Assembly (NCBI GenBank): GCA_963377175.1
Contig: CAUJNA010001025.1
Span: forward strand, 1 to 64,000
Direction of reading: 5' to 3'
Origin: Effrenium voratum
Lineage: Eukaryota; Sar; Dinophyceae; Suessiales; Symbiodiniaceae
DNA length: 64,000 nt
Position 1 is the first letter of the stretch, and the number at the start of each line of letters is the position of its first letter. The notes below the pieces were generated by a model. The model was not told the DNA's origin. It did not search any database and was given only the letters and a program-made list of their open reading frames with translations. The position numbers and the translations under genes are program-made. This document shows positions 55,797 through 64,000 of this stretch, one piece after another.

Positions 55797-55880
55797 CCCC
55801 CCACAGCCGCGCCTCCACCGTAGCCGCCCTTGCCCGCGCCTTTGCCCTCCAGCAGTGCATCGAGGCTCGCCTTAGCGTGC
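55797..55880. CDS. Exon-like island, strand uncertain
   Basis: Minus reads 'HAKASLDALLEGKGAGKGGY' plus GGGAAVGG and TAG. Plus reads 'SRASTVAALARAFALQQCIE' behind CCCCCACAG. Both have G/C-ending codons. The Gly/Lys-rich minus reading is typical of dinoflagellate proteins and agrees with the orientation of the neighbouring SPRY gene, but this is not decisive. Confidence 0.33.
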
Positions 55881-56457
55881 GCCTTTTTGTGCTTTCAAAG
55901 GGAAACCAAACGAAATCCGTTGCAAGATGTTAAGTAGTCGGCATCCCTCAACAAAAGTGGCTTGGAGCCGGGTGGTTTGGATTCAAAAGGATGCTGCCAG
56001 ATCATCCATATGTGGATCATGCTGGTACAGTAGGTTCCCATTACCTATTGGAACCGCGCGACTCATGATGACAATTAAGAACAAGGAAACGTTAATTTGA
56101 TGTGGTGGTAGTCAGTGGTTGGAAAGTTTCAAACTGTCCTTTCGTTCAAAGGTAGCAAGCGGGCGTGCTACAATGGGAACGCAAAAGGATTGATCTGTGC
56201 TGGCGGTCGTCCAATTCCTACTTCGAGGAGAAGAAGCGAAAGGTTTCGGTCAAACTTGCACCGACCACGAACGCCGTGGATGGATTGTTGGACCAACTGC
56301 CAGTGCAATGGCACCATCCAAAGGGAAACGGTCTGGGTTGGCACTAGCTGCTACACGTTGGAACTACAGTTGCTTCAACATCGTCGTGACATCAGGCGAG
56401 TCACAAGCAAAACCTGGCAATCTCGCAACCAACCCCGGCCATTTCCGTTGTGTCAGC
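55881..56457 (+). other. Possible plus-strand remnant 56165-56347
   Basis: The plus frame from ATG 56165 reads 'RSSNSYFEEKKRKVSVKLAP' and 'TTNAVDGLLDQLPVQWHHPK', protein-like but without a recognised family or clear codon bias. The rest of the interval is anonymous. Confidence 0.25.
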
Positions 56458-56536
56458 TTAAGGGGGACCCAAAATGCTTGGTATCCTTCGGGTTTTCTAC
56501 GCCTTCACGCACCAAAAGGGGCTCACAGGCAGGGAC
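56458..56536. mobile_element. Family-1 inverted-repeat element, partial
   Basis: 'agggggacccaaaatgcttg' then 'gtatccttcgggttttc' and 'caccaaaaggggctcacagg' follow the family-1 order on the plus strand. The left terminus is missing. Confidence 0.5.
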
Positions 56537-56633
56537 AGCTAAGCAAGGCACCGGCTCGCCATTCACCACCAAACGCTGCAGCTCCCAAGAGCCGTGGGCC
56601 GGGTGGAGCGTCCTGGTAAAACTTAGCTCGGGG
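56537..56633 (-). CDS. Exon-like island, possibly downstream SPRY-gene exon
   Basis: The minus strand reads 'TLHPAHGSWELQRLVVNGEP' then 'VPCLAVPACEP', with G/C-ending codons, between TTTTACCAG|GA and the GTCCCTGCCTGTGAG end of a family-1 element. It lies 226 nt downstream of SPRY exon 3 on the same strand. The reading phase does not join directly to that exon, so the link is tentative. Confidence 0.35.
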
Positions 56634-56858
56634 TGCCATTTGGCTGTTTCTAAAAACAGGAATGGGCCGCGAACATGACAACAGCGTCCTTTTGGCTTCC
56701 CCTGCCAAAGGAGCTCCGAAATCCATGTTGATATTATTTTTGCAACGAGAGAAACAACCGGATCGAAGTCAACCCTCACAAACTTGAGAGTGACGCAATG
56801 TCAAGTAACCGCGACCCCATGACAAACCTTAGCCCGTCCTCACGGGCGGCTTCCTCAC

Positions 56859-56918
56859 TGAACGACGCAGAGAGATCGAGAACTTCTCGCCGTTGGCCCC
56901 AGAGATGGCAGGGAAGAC
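56859..56918 (-). CDS. SPRY-domain gene, exon 3
   Basis: A 60-nt exon on the minus strand between TTTCGACAG and TCA|GTGAGG encodes 20 residues, 'VFPAISGANGEKFSISLRRS'. The 'V/L-F/Y-P-A-I/V-S' strand followed by a G-rich turn is the usual carboxyl-terminal block of a SPRY domain. It joins exon 2 in phase 0 (GCA GAG | GTC TTC). All codons except a few end in G/C. SPRY domains are protein-interaction modules found in ubiquitin ligases, Ran-binding proteins and chromatin complexes; which type this is cannot be told from the fragment. Confidence 0.62.
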
Positions 56919-57498
56919 CTGTCGAAACGAAAGGCCGAAAACGAAAACGCGAAAACAGACGAGCGTGATGTGCTTCTGATGGACCAAATCCACGCCGATC
57001 GGCAACAGTCGGTAGGTGGTGTATCCCTGTATATACCCATCCCAGCAGGTTGTTCTCCATCTATACTACCACCGAAACCTCGATCAGGGTGCACCGGTTC
57101 GTGCCGGGTGCACTCAAGACGATCTATACTTCCACTCTGAACCTGTGCTTGGAGGACATTGGGAGGAAGGGAAAGGATGCCTAGATATCGATACCATGAA
57201 CATCCTGTTTGGCCTTTGCAACCGACTTTTGTTTATGCCCCTGGAGCCTACTTGCACAAATCGCGCATGGTTCCTTCGTTTCAGAGAAAGACTACTGACA
57301 GACCAAGGAACTGAATTTTGAGTGGTAGTGGATGAGCACAAAGACAAAACACGCTTTCGGTGTTCATGTGTCGTGCTCCTGGATTTATTGGGGCTCTTAA
57401 TCAAAGACATCTATTTCAGACCCCACGCCCCTTTTGAGTTGGTGTACTAACGAAAGGAGACTCTAACGGACAAAGGTTTGGGGTGGGTTTAGCGTAGT

Positions 57499-58070
57499 CC
57501 GTTTAGAGTAGGTTCAGGCCTGGCTTCGTTTTAACATCCTCAGCATCGATTTCAACATCCTCAGCATCATTTGGTTTAGGCAGGGTTTAGGGTGGGTTCC
57601 GGGTTGGCTCAGGCTTGGCTCCGGGTGGGTTGCAAGAGCAAATTTGGGGGCGGCTGTGCTTGAGGTAGATGGTTTAGTGCTGGTTTATGGTGGGGCTTTT
57701 TGGGGTTGGTCTCGGATGGGTTTAGGGCTGGTTTAAGGTGAGTTTAAAATTGGCTCCGGTCGTGGTTGTGTTTAAGTGGGCTTAGGGTGGTTTAAGGTGC
57801 CACCCTACCTTAAACCACCCAAGTGGGCTTAAACCAAAGCCAATTTTAAACCCACCCTAAACCAGCCCTCAACCCGAAACCAACCCCAAGAAGCCCCACC
57901 ATAAACCAGCACTAAACCATCTACCTCAAGCACAGCCACCCCCAAATTTGCTCTCAATAGACCCGGAGCCAAGCCTGAGCCAACCTGGAACCCACCCTAA
58001 ACCCAACCTAAACCAAAGCCTGGTGATGCTGAGGATATTAAAACGATCCCGGTCAACCTACCCTAAACGG
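57499..58070. repeat. Large imperfect fold-back (about 270-300-bp arms)
   Basis: The two halves are imperfect reverse complements around 57798-57806. 'gtttagagtaggtt' (57500) pairs with 'aacctaccctaaac' (58055), 'ctgtgcttgaggtagatgg' (57654) with 'ccatctacctcaagcacag' (57918), and 'ggtggtttaaggt' with 'accttaaaccacc' at the centre. The left arm repeats GGGTTTAGGG/GGCTCAGGC-type words and the right arm their complements. TTTAGGG occurs exactly twice on the left and CCCTAAA three times on the right. Confidence 0.92.
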
Positions 58071-58131
58071 ACTTTCCCAAGACTACCTAAACCTACCCTG
58101 AACCCATCCCACACCTTCGTCCCACCAAGGC

Positions 58132-58253
58132 GCCAACCAACCAACCAACCAACCAACCAACCAACCAACCAACCAACCAACCAACCAACCAAACCAAACC
58201 AAACCAAACCAAACCAAACCAAACCAAACCAACCAACCAACCAACCAACCAAC
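58132..58253. repeat. (CCAA)n and (CCAAA)n microsatellite
   Basis: About fifteen CCAA units, eight CCAAA units, then six CCAA units, starting 60 bp beyond the fold-back's right arm. Confidence 0.97.
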
Positions 58254-58601
58254 CACCCGCCAGGGTTAGCCCTGTGCCAGGGCTAGGCCCAACAAAAAAC
58301 ACTCTTTCCGTGTCCTAATAAACCAACAAAACGACAGAGAAACGTGCCAAGTTTGGGACTGCTGCCTATGAAAAAGCCAACCGTGTCGGTCTTCTACCTT
58401 TTGAAACACCCTGGTCAACAATGCGTCAAAACTCCTTGAGTCATGGTCATACTTTCCCCAGGACTGACCATTGTCTCAAGTTTCCTGGGGTTTATGAGAC
58501 CATCCCTACCAACCTTGGGGGCTGTTTTGACCATGGCGCATGCCTTTGGTTCCCTTGTGGACCGACCCACCCAACCCCCCCCCCCCCCGGCACCCCGGCA
58601 C

Positions 58602-58680
58602 CTCTGCGCCCTTGGGCCGCTCGCAGCCCTGGAAGCCGATGCCCAGGTACTTGCCATTCTCCCAGAAGCCCATCGTCACG
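58602..58680 (-). CDS. SPRY-domain gene, exon 2
   Basis: A 79-nt exon (1 + 26 codons) on the minus strand. It begins after GAGGAGCAG and ends GCAGAG|GTGCCG. It encodes 'VTMGFWENGKYLGIGFQGCE' then RPKGAE. The pattern 'V-x-F/M-x-x-x-x-N-G-K-x-L-G-x-x-F' is the most conserved block of SPRY domains (strand before and after the N-G turn). Exon 1 supplies two bases of the first codon. The codon bias is extremely G/C-ending. Confidence 0.68.
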
Positions 58681-58751
58681 CTGCTCCTCGATTCGCATCG
58701 CTTTCCAAGCGATCCCGGATCGGATCGGGGAAGGGAAAGAAAAAGACACAT

Positions 58752-58816
58752 GGCTGTGGCTGAAACATAGGGTTTGGGCCTTTGGGCCCTTGGGTCCTTA
58801 GTTTCGAGCCACACCC
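58752..58816. mobile_element. Family-2 inverted-repeat element, short (65 bp)
   Basis: The ends are GGCTGTGGCTGAAA and TTTCGAGCCACACCC. The flanks are ACAT and AGAT (one mismatch). It lies within intron 1 of the SPRY gene. The family core GGTACC is missing, so this is an internally deleted copy. Confidence 0.75.
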
Positions 58817-58995
58817 AGATCCGGGATTCGCATCGGAACTCCAGGGAGAAGGCATACCTTCGCCTGTGCAGGGATCTTCATGGGTAAGCTTATTGTACCA
58901 ATAGGTGAGCTCATCATTTGCCCAGCTCCCATCCACTCGAGAAGCCCTTGGCCAGCCAACACTTCCATGGTTTGTACAGTGGCTGGCTCAACAAG

Positions 58996-59052
58996 AGTGA
59001 AGGAAGGAAGGAAGGAAGGAAGGAAGGAAGGAAGGAAGGAAGGAAGGAAGGA

Positions 59053-59084
<32 letters not shown>

Positions 59085-59125
59085 AGGAAGGAAGGAAGGA
59101 GGAAGGGAGGAGGAAGGGAGGGACG
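58996..59125. repeat. (GGAA)n / (GGCA)n / (GGAA)n microsatellite
   Basis: GGAA tetramers, six to seven GGCA units, then GGAA and GGAGGAAG variants. The two units differ by one base. Confidence 0.97.
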
Positions 59126-59389
59126 ACCTGCAATTAGAGTGCAGCCAAGCCCTCACAACCCCCAGAGTCAGGCCGCCGCACGGGTTGCTGGTTACACTTT
59201 GCCAAGGGTGATTTTCTGCCTGGTTACATCATGGGTTTACACGTTGGCAAGTTTACAACATCTACTTATTGATGCTATTGTACCAGGCTCAGCCATTCTC
59301 TAGAACAAAGGAGTGTCTATTTCATATTTAGAAGACTCCCAGTTGGGTGTCGACTTTCCCTTGGCTGGTTCGCTTCCCAGCTGGGCCGC

Positions 59390-59507
59390 TCATCGCTGAG
59401 GTCCAGCTTCATCCCGATGACGTCACCCTTCTTGGTGCCCTCCCCAAATTGAGAAGTCTTCAGAGCGCCACCATCGCTGAGATTGCCCGGGCCACCGTAG
59501 AAGAGAC
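59390..59507 (-). CDS. SPRY-domain gene, exon 1 of the visible part
   Basis: A 118-nt minus-strand exon, probably after TCCTGGGTAG, encodes 'LFYGGPGNLSDGGALKTSQF' then 'GEGTKKGDVIGMKLDLSD'. 'G-D-V-I-G-M-x-L-D-L' is the signature strand of SPRY domains. It ends GATGA|GCGG. With exons 2 and 3 it makes about 85 continuous codons, covering roughly the second half of a SPRY domain. The first half must lie in exons further right, which I could not identify; the frame also stays open upstream ('MAVFMGSWVG'), so the exact start is not fixed. Confidence 0.66.
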
Positions 59508-59694
59508 CTACCCAGGAGCCCATAAACACCGCCATCCGCACAGCAAGCTCAAGCAAAAGGGGGGGCTATCGCTTCAAGAGGCTTGAGGACAATCACCGGG
59601 AAACAACGATTGCCTATGACTCCTGCCGGATCAAACCAACATCCAGCGGGCGGGTAAGCAACAAAGCAAAAACTTACACCTCAAGAAAGACAGA
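59508..59694. other. Upstream SPRY intron sequence
   Basis: No exon with SPRY amino-terminal features was found here. Confidence 0.3.
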
Positions 59695-60250
59695 GAGACA
59701 GGGAGACAGACAGAGAGAGAGAGAGAGAGACAAAAACGCTCGCTCACACGCACACGCACACGCACACCCACACAATGCACAAACACAAACACGCAAATAA
59801 GCAAGCATGCGAAAGCTGACAAACAGGTGGCAGGCAGGACGGCAGGCAGGCAGGCAGCCTTGGACGCACACACACACACACCCACCCACACACCCACCCA
59901 CCCACCCACCCACCCACCCACCTACCCACCCACCCACCCACCCACCCACCCACCCGCCCGCCTGCGCGCCGCGTTCACAAGCACACAAACACACAGACAC
60001 ACAAACACCCAAATACACAGATACACAGACTCACAAACGCATAGACACGCGCGGGAGCACACACACAAGCACACACACTCATGCACAGAAACAGACAAAT
60101 AAATCAACAAACAAACAAACAAACAAACAAACAAACAAACAAACAAACAAACAAACAATCAAACAAAGAAACAAAGAAACAAAGAAAGAAACAAACACAC
60201 ACACACACATGCACACACACACACACATTCGCACACACACACAACATACT
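59695..60250. repeat. Microsatellite cluster (GA, CA, CCCA, CAAA)
   Basis: Successive blocks: GAGACAGA, CACACG, GGCAGGCA, (CCCA)n at 59880-59955, CACAAACA, (CAAA)n at 60107-60190 and (CA)n. Confidence 0.96.
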
Positions 60251-60381
60251 TAGATGAGTACGCAGGCCAAACCAAGCACACAAACACACACGCGCACACA
60301 CACACATATATATATAAACATTCGCACACACATGCACACACAACATACTTAGATGAGTACGCAGGCCAAACCAAGCACACA
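60228..60381. repeat. 99-bp tandem duplication
   Basis: 'attcgcacacaca', then 'acaacatacttagatgagta' and 'cgcaggccaaaccaagcaca', occurs at 60228 and again 99 bp later, with a CA/TA microsatellite between. Confidence 0.92.
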
Positions 60382-60759
60382 AAAGAAGTAAAGGCACCAT
60401 TCAAATCAAACCATAACCCGTACCGGAACAAGGAAATGACCACAAATACTACACAACAGAACACACCACAATCTTTCGGTCGAACTGTCAAATCTATACA
60501 TGTGCAACTCCATCAATCCAGCCATGCGTCCGTCGTTCGTCTACCCACACCCACCCACCCATGCACCTCGGCCAAGCTACTAACTGGCTGACCTCCTCGC
60601 CGACAGTCCGAACCAAGCAATCGAGCGACCAGCACTTTCTGCTGGCCATTCATACGACAGGCAAACAGCTAGCAAACAATAAACAACAAAATCCAGCAAT
60701 GGCAAGCAAACAAATACGTAACCAAAACACTACAAACAGCAAATTAGGCACAACGACAC
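60382..60759. other. Unassigned sequence
   Basis: No gene is seen. Confidence 0.3.
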
Positions 60760-60960
60760 GCGATCAAGCAAGCACAGCACGGCAAAGCAAGGCAAGGCAG
60801 GGGCAAAGGCAAGGGCAAAGGCAAGGCAAAGGCAAGGCAAAGGCAAGGCAAAGGCAAAGGCAAAGGCAAAGGCAAAGGCAAGACAAGCAAGCAAAGCAGA
60901 CGAAGGAAAGCAGACAAAGCAGAGCAAAGCAAGCCAGTCAGCAAGGCAGGTAAAGAAAAG
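60760..60960. repeat. (GGCAAA)n / GGCAAGGCAAA microsatellite
   Basis: Hexamers aggcaa and gcaaag with GGCAAG variants, then degenerate AGCAAAGC units. Confidence 0.95.
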
Positions 60961-61001
60961 TAAACAAGCGCAACCACGCGCAGCAAACACGCGCAAAGGC
61001 G

Positions 61002-61861
61002 CTAGTGTTCCCCAATAGGAGGCAGCCGACACGCGCGTTTCCTCCCACACCAAACCATGCTTGGCCCTGCCTCATGCCCAGGAAGCCCACTGGTTGCACC
61101 TAAGCGCAAACTCATGGGTCCAGGGGCACCTCGAACTGCTGCAAAGCAGTTGAGCGGCCCTGCAAGCCCGTCGCGGCGCGGCACCTCGCCCTGCGCCTGC
61201 TGTAGTAGGAAGGAAAAGCTCGGCCCCGGTTCTTGCAGTGTGTTGTACTGCTGCTCGAAGCGCTGCCGCCCGTTTGGAGAGTCTCCTCAGCTATCCCCAA
61301 GAGCCCTGGCATGCGCGGCATCTCGGACGCGCCACGGTGGCTTGACCACAGCCTGTAGAAGCCATGCGGACGAGAACGACGTCGAGGTACCGCTTGGTGA
61401 CAGCTCCGCCGCGCCCAGCGGCACCTCGCAAGGACCAGAGCTTTGGAGCAGGTTTCGCGGAAGGTGAAGTACAGGGTGGAAGGGGCACCGTCCCAGTGGC
61501 AAAGGCATCAACTTTGCAGCTGAGGGAGTAAAGCCGAACCTCTGGGCAAATCCCTGCAGCTTCAATGACACTGAAGCCGTAGCCGGTGACCAAATGCCAG
61601 GCTCAGCAAGTTCGCTTCCGACCAGCCGGGCCGAAGAGCAGGAGAAGGATAGAAGTCTATGGCGTGCTCAAGGTACCTCTGAAGACAGTTGCTTCCTCGA
61701 GCCGCTGGGCGAGGGTCTACAGGATCGGAAATCCCAGCCAGGAGAACCCATGCCAGAAAGCCTCTGAGCCCTTGAGACAAAGCCAAAGCAGGGCCAAGAG
61801 AATAGCGTCCGCGACAGGCGAGGGGCACACTAGGCTCTGCAGAGCTGGTGGACCAGAGCAA
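61002..61861 (-). other. GC-rich, ORF-dense stretch; possible coding remnant
   Basis: Minus frames 61861-61562, 61593-61291 and 61571-61287 and a plus frame 61057-61467 overlap. The minus frame from 61593 ('MVTGYGFSVIEAAGICPEVR', 'LYSLSCKVDAFATGTVPLPP') looks most protein-like and has many G/C-ending codons. 'gaggtgccgctgggc'-like words recur five times. No domain is recognised. It is upstream of the SPRY exons on the same strand and could contain an exon, but no frame can be chosen with confidence. Confidence 0.25.
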
Positions 61862-61919
61862 GGTGGTCCCACACTAGCCGAGATGAACTACAAGGAGACA
61901 ATGCGGCAATCAGTTCATA

Positions 61920-62175
61920 CTTCGCAAAGCAAAGCAAGCAAGCGAAGCACAACAAGCAAAGCAAGCAAACCGCAACAAGCAAAGCAAAACAAGCAATGCA
62001 AACAAGCAAAGCACAACAAGCAAAAAAGACAAAGCAAAACAAGCACAGCAAAACAAGCGAGCAAGCAGGCAAGCAGACAAGTAAGCAAGAAAGCAGGTCA
62101 AGGCATGAAGGCCGCAAGGCAGCAAGGCAGTAGGCAGGAAGGCAGCAGGCAGGAAGGCAGGCAGGCCGGCAAACT
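61920..62175. repeat. AGCAAAGCAA / AAGGCAGC microsatellite
   Basis: AGCAA and AACAAGCAAAGC units pass gradually into GCAAGGCAG and GGCAGGCA units. Confidence 0.93.
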
Positions 62176-62256
62176 ATCCCACAGACCGGCACAAAGCAAA
62201 GAAGCAAACCTTGAATATGCCGCAAGTAGCAAATGAAAAAACTGAAAGGCGGCATC

Positions 62257-62490
<234 letters not shown>

Positions 62491-63033
62491 AACAACCGTA
62501 ACAACAGCAACAAAAAAATTAAAGGGCCGGATAACCCCACAAGTCTATGCTTATTGAAGTATGCGACACTTGCATCTGCCGAGCAGCGAATAATCCCAAA
62601 TCCGAGACACGCAAAGACCCTCACATGCAAAACCTTCACGCAGTCAGCTATGTCGAAAACTCTCAGCACTTTGTTTTTCGCTCTGGCAGATCGAGGGGTC
62701 GCATTGGCATCGCCAATGGCATATGTCAGCGGCATATGTTTAACATATGGCTTGAAGTGCCAACGCGTCAGGCGCAGCATGTATCTGCCAGCCTGGCCCC
62801 ATGCATCCTGCGCTGTAAGGCGCTAAGTACTTCAAGACGAAAGCCTTCCAAGAGCGGAACCCCATTTCTGCGGGCTTCTTTGCATTGCAGCTGGTTCTAC
62901 AAGCGTATATAGGTCGCTCCCGCGACCGCAGATGCAAGCAACTTCCAAATCATCCACGCGTCCGAATCTTTCGATTGGGGTGTCCTGAAGTGCGGCTCGA
63001 TGATGTGTTCTGGCACGGCTGCAAATGCTGCCA
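62491..63033. other. Unassigned sequence before the 157-bp array
   Basis: No gene is supported. 'ggcatatgt' words recur near 62720-62750. Confidence 0.3.
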
Positions 63034-63970
63034 TTTAGACAGCTGCCAAATGCTGCCCCTGCCACGCAAACACACGCTCAGATGCACAGAATGCTGCGCC
63101 TGCCACGACTTCGGCAATGGCATCTCCAAAGTGCTGCGCCTGCCACGATTTCGCGCGCCCCGAGCCGCGCGCGCGACAACATCCCAGCCCTTTAGACAGC
63201 TGCCAAATGCTGCCCCTGCCACGCAAACACACACTCAGATGCACAGAATGCTGCGCCTGCCACGACTTCGGCAATGGCATCTCCAAAGTGCTGCGCCTGC
63301 CACGATTTCGCGCGCCCCGAGCCGCGCGCGCGACAACATCCCAGCCCTTTAGACAGCTGCCAAATGCTGCCCCTGCCACGCAAACACACACTCAGATGCA
63401 CAGAATGCTGCGCCTGCCACGACTTCGGCAATGGCATCTCCAAAGTGCTGCGCCTGCCACGATTTCGCGCGCCCCGAGCCGCGCGCGCGACAACATCCCA
63501 TCCCTTTAGACAGCTGCCAAATGCTGCCCCTGCCACGCAAACACACACTCAGATGCACAGAATGCTGCGCCTGCCACGACTTCGGCAATGGCATCTCCAA
63601 AGTGCTGCGCCTGCCACGATTTCGCGGCCCCGAGCCGCGCGCGCGACAACATCCCAACCCTTTAGACAGCTGCCAAATGCTGCCCCTGCCACGCAAACAC
63701 ACACTCAGATGCACAGAATGCTGCGCCTGCCACGACTTCGGCAATGGCATCTCCAAAGTGCTGCGCATGCCACGATTTCGCGAGCCCCGAGCCGCGCGCG
63801 ACAACATCCCAGCCCTTTAGACAGCTGCCAAATGCTGCCCCTGCCACGCAAACACACACTCAGATGCACAGATTACTGTGCCTGCCACGACTTCGGCAAT
63901 GGCATCTCCAAAGTGCTGCGCCTGCCACGATTTCGCGAGCCCCGAGCCGCGCGCGCGACAACATCCCAAT
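63034..63970. repeat. Tandem array, six copies of a 155-157-bp unit
   Basis: 'ttagacagctgccaaatgct' begins at 63035, 63192, 63349, 63506, 63662 and 63817, giving periods of 157, 157, 157, 156 and 155. Each unit holds three copies of TGCTGCSCCTGCCACG, the phrase 'acttcggcaatggcatctcc' and a GCGCGCGC-rich segment. Copies are nearly identical. All frames are open, so the 230-residue ORF is a by-product. The array ends at 63970, just before the window edge. Confidence 0.97.
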
Positions 63971-64000
63971 ATTGAGTCTACAGCCGCCCGGCCCTGTTCC

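Larger units (their letters stand above)
56919..58601 (-). other. Intron 2 of the SPRY gene (1683 nt)
   Basis: The intron is bounded by GAG|GTGCCG (donor) and TTTCGACAG|GTC (acceptor). It contains a C/G run next to the donor, a (CCAA)n/(CCAAA)n tract and the large fold-back at 57499-58070. Excision restores the SPRY reading frame without a stop. Confidence 0.6.
58681..59389 (-). other. Intron 1 of the SPRY gene (709 nt), GC donor
   Basis: The donor is GATGA|GCGGCC, the acceptor GAGGAGCAG|C. A GC-AG intron is non-canonical in most eukaryotes but common in dinoflagellates. Joining GAT GA + C GTG ACG gives an uninterrupted SPRY sequence. The intron holds a family-2 element (58752-58816) and GGAA/GGCA microsatellites. 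A minus frame 'WANDELTYWYNKLTHEDPCT' at 58930-58860 is open and might be an extra exon. Confidence 0.55.

Noticed and set aside
57499..58070. True interstitial telomere fusion
   Set aside because: Exact TTTAGGG/CCCTAAA heptamers are few and not in tandem, and the arms share long non-telomeric sequence. A fold-back is the simpler reading.
63117..63975. Cys/Arg/His-rich ORFs of 130-233 residues
   Set aside because: All frames of the 157-bp array are open, and 157 is not a multiple of three, so a conserved protein repeat is not maintained.

Overview
The window looks like nuclear DNA of a dinoflagellate, probably a Suessiales/Symbiodiniaceae-type alga. Three observations point that way. A 19-nt remnant of the dinoflagellate spliced leader (reverse complement at 8823-8841) is fused to the 5' end of a decayed retroelement. 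That retroelement (about 8857 to 3892, minus strand) resembles, from memory, a retroelement family common in dinoflagellate genomes: a recombinase-like segment, a gag-like segment with a basic linker and Cys/His region, a 'PCGTWSR' domain, reverse transcriptase and RNase H. A split SPRY-domain gene at the right end joins in frame only if one intron uses a GC donor, which dinoflagellates tolerate. Nothing bacterial, viral or organellar is visible, and no intact long gene is present.

Layout. 1-920: 306-bp higher-order satellite. 921-3890: non-coding sequence with two exon-like islands and one 100-bp inverted-repeat element with a perfect target-site duplication. 3892-8857: broken retroelement. 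8860-30470: mostly unassignable sequence sprinkled with short inverted-repeat elements of two families and exon-like islands, the best around 22.8-23.8 kb and at 20.9 kb; AT-rich islands lie at 10.2-10.6 and 28.7-30.0 kb. 30475-33060: TG/CA tracts followed by a 1.15-kb octamer satellite. 33.1-48 kb: more unassignable sequence with exon-like islands and CAAA/CAAG/CAGA microsatellites. 48.5-49.8 kb: four adjacent minisatellites and a tRNA-derived fragment. 50-56.8 kb: exon-like islands. 56859-59507: three SPRY exons separated by 0.7- and 1.7-kb introns that contain an inverted-repeat element and a roughly 570-bp fold-back. 58.9-62.5 kb: dense microsatellites. 63034-63970: six-copy 157-bp tandem array.

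How it fits together. Everything that can be assigned by domain (SPRY exons, retroelement) and most exon-like islands read on the minus strand, as expected for the unidirectional gene arrays of dinoflagellates, but some islands are open on both strands and their orientation is provisional. The two short inverted-repeat families are the most interesting signal. They have matched ends, some copies have 4-5 bp target duplications, their ends carry GT and AG dinucleotides, and several abut exon-like islands, which fits non-autonomous DNA elements that can act as introners. All long low-complexity ORFs (His/Thr/Pro, Cys/Val, Gln/Asn, Lys repeats) are by-products of microsatellites, not proteins.
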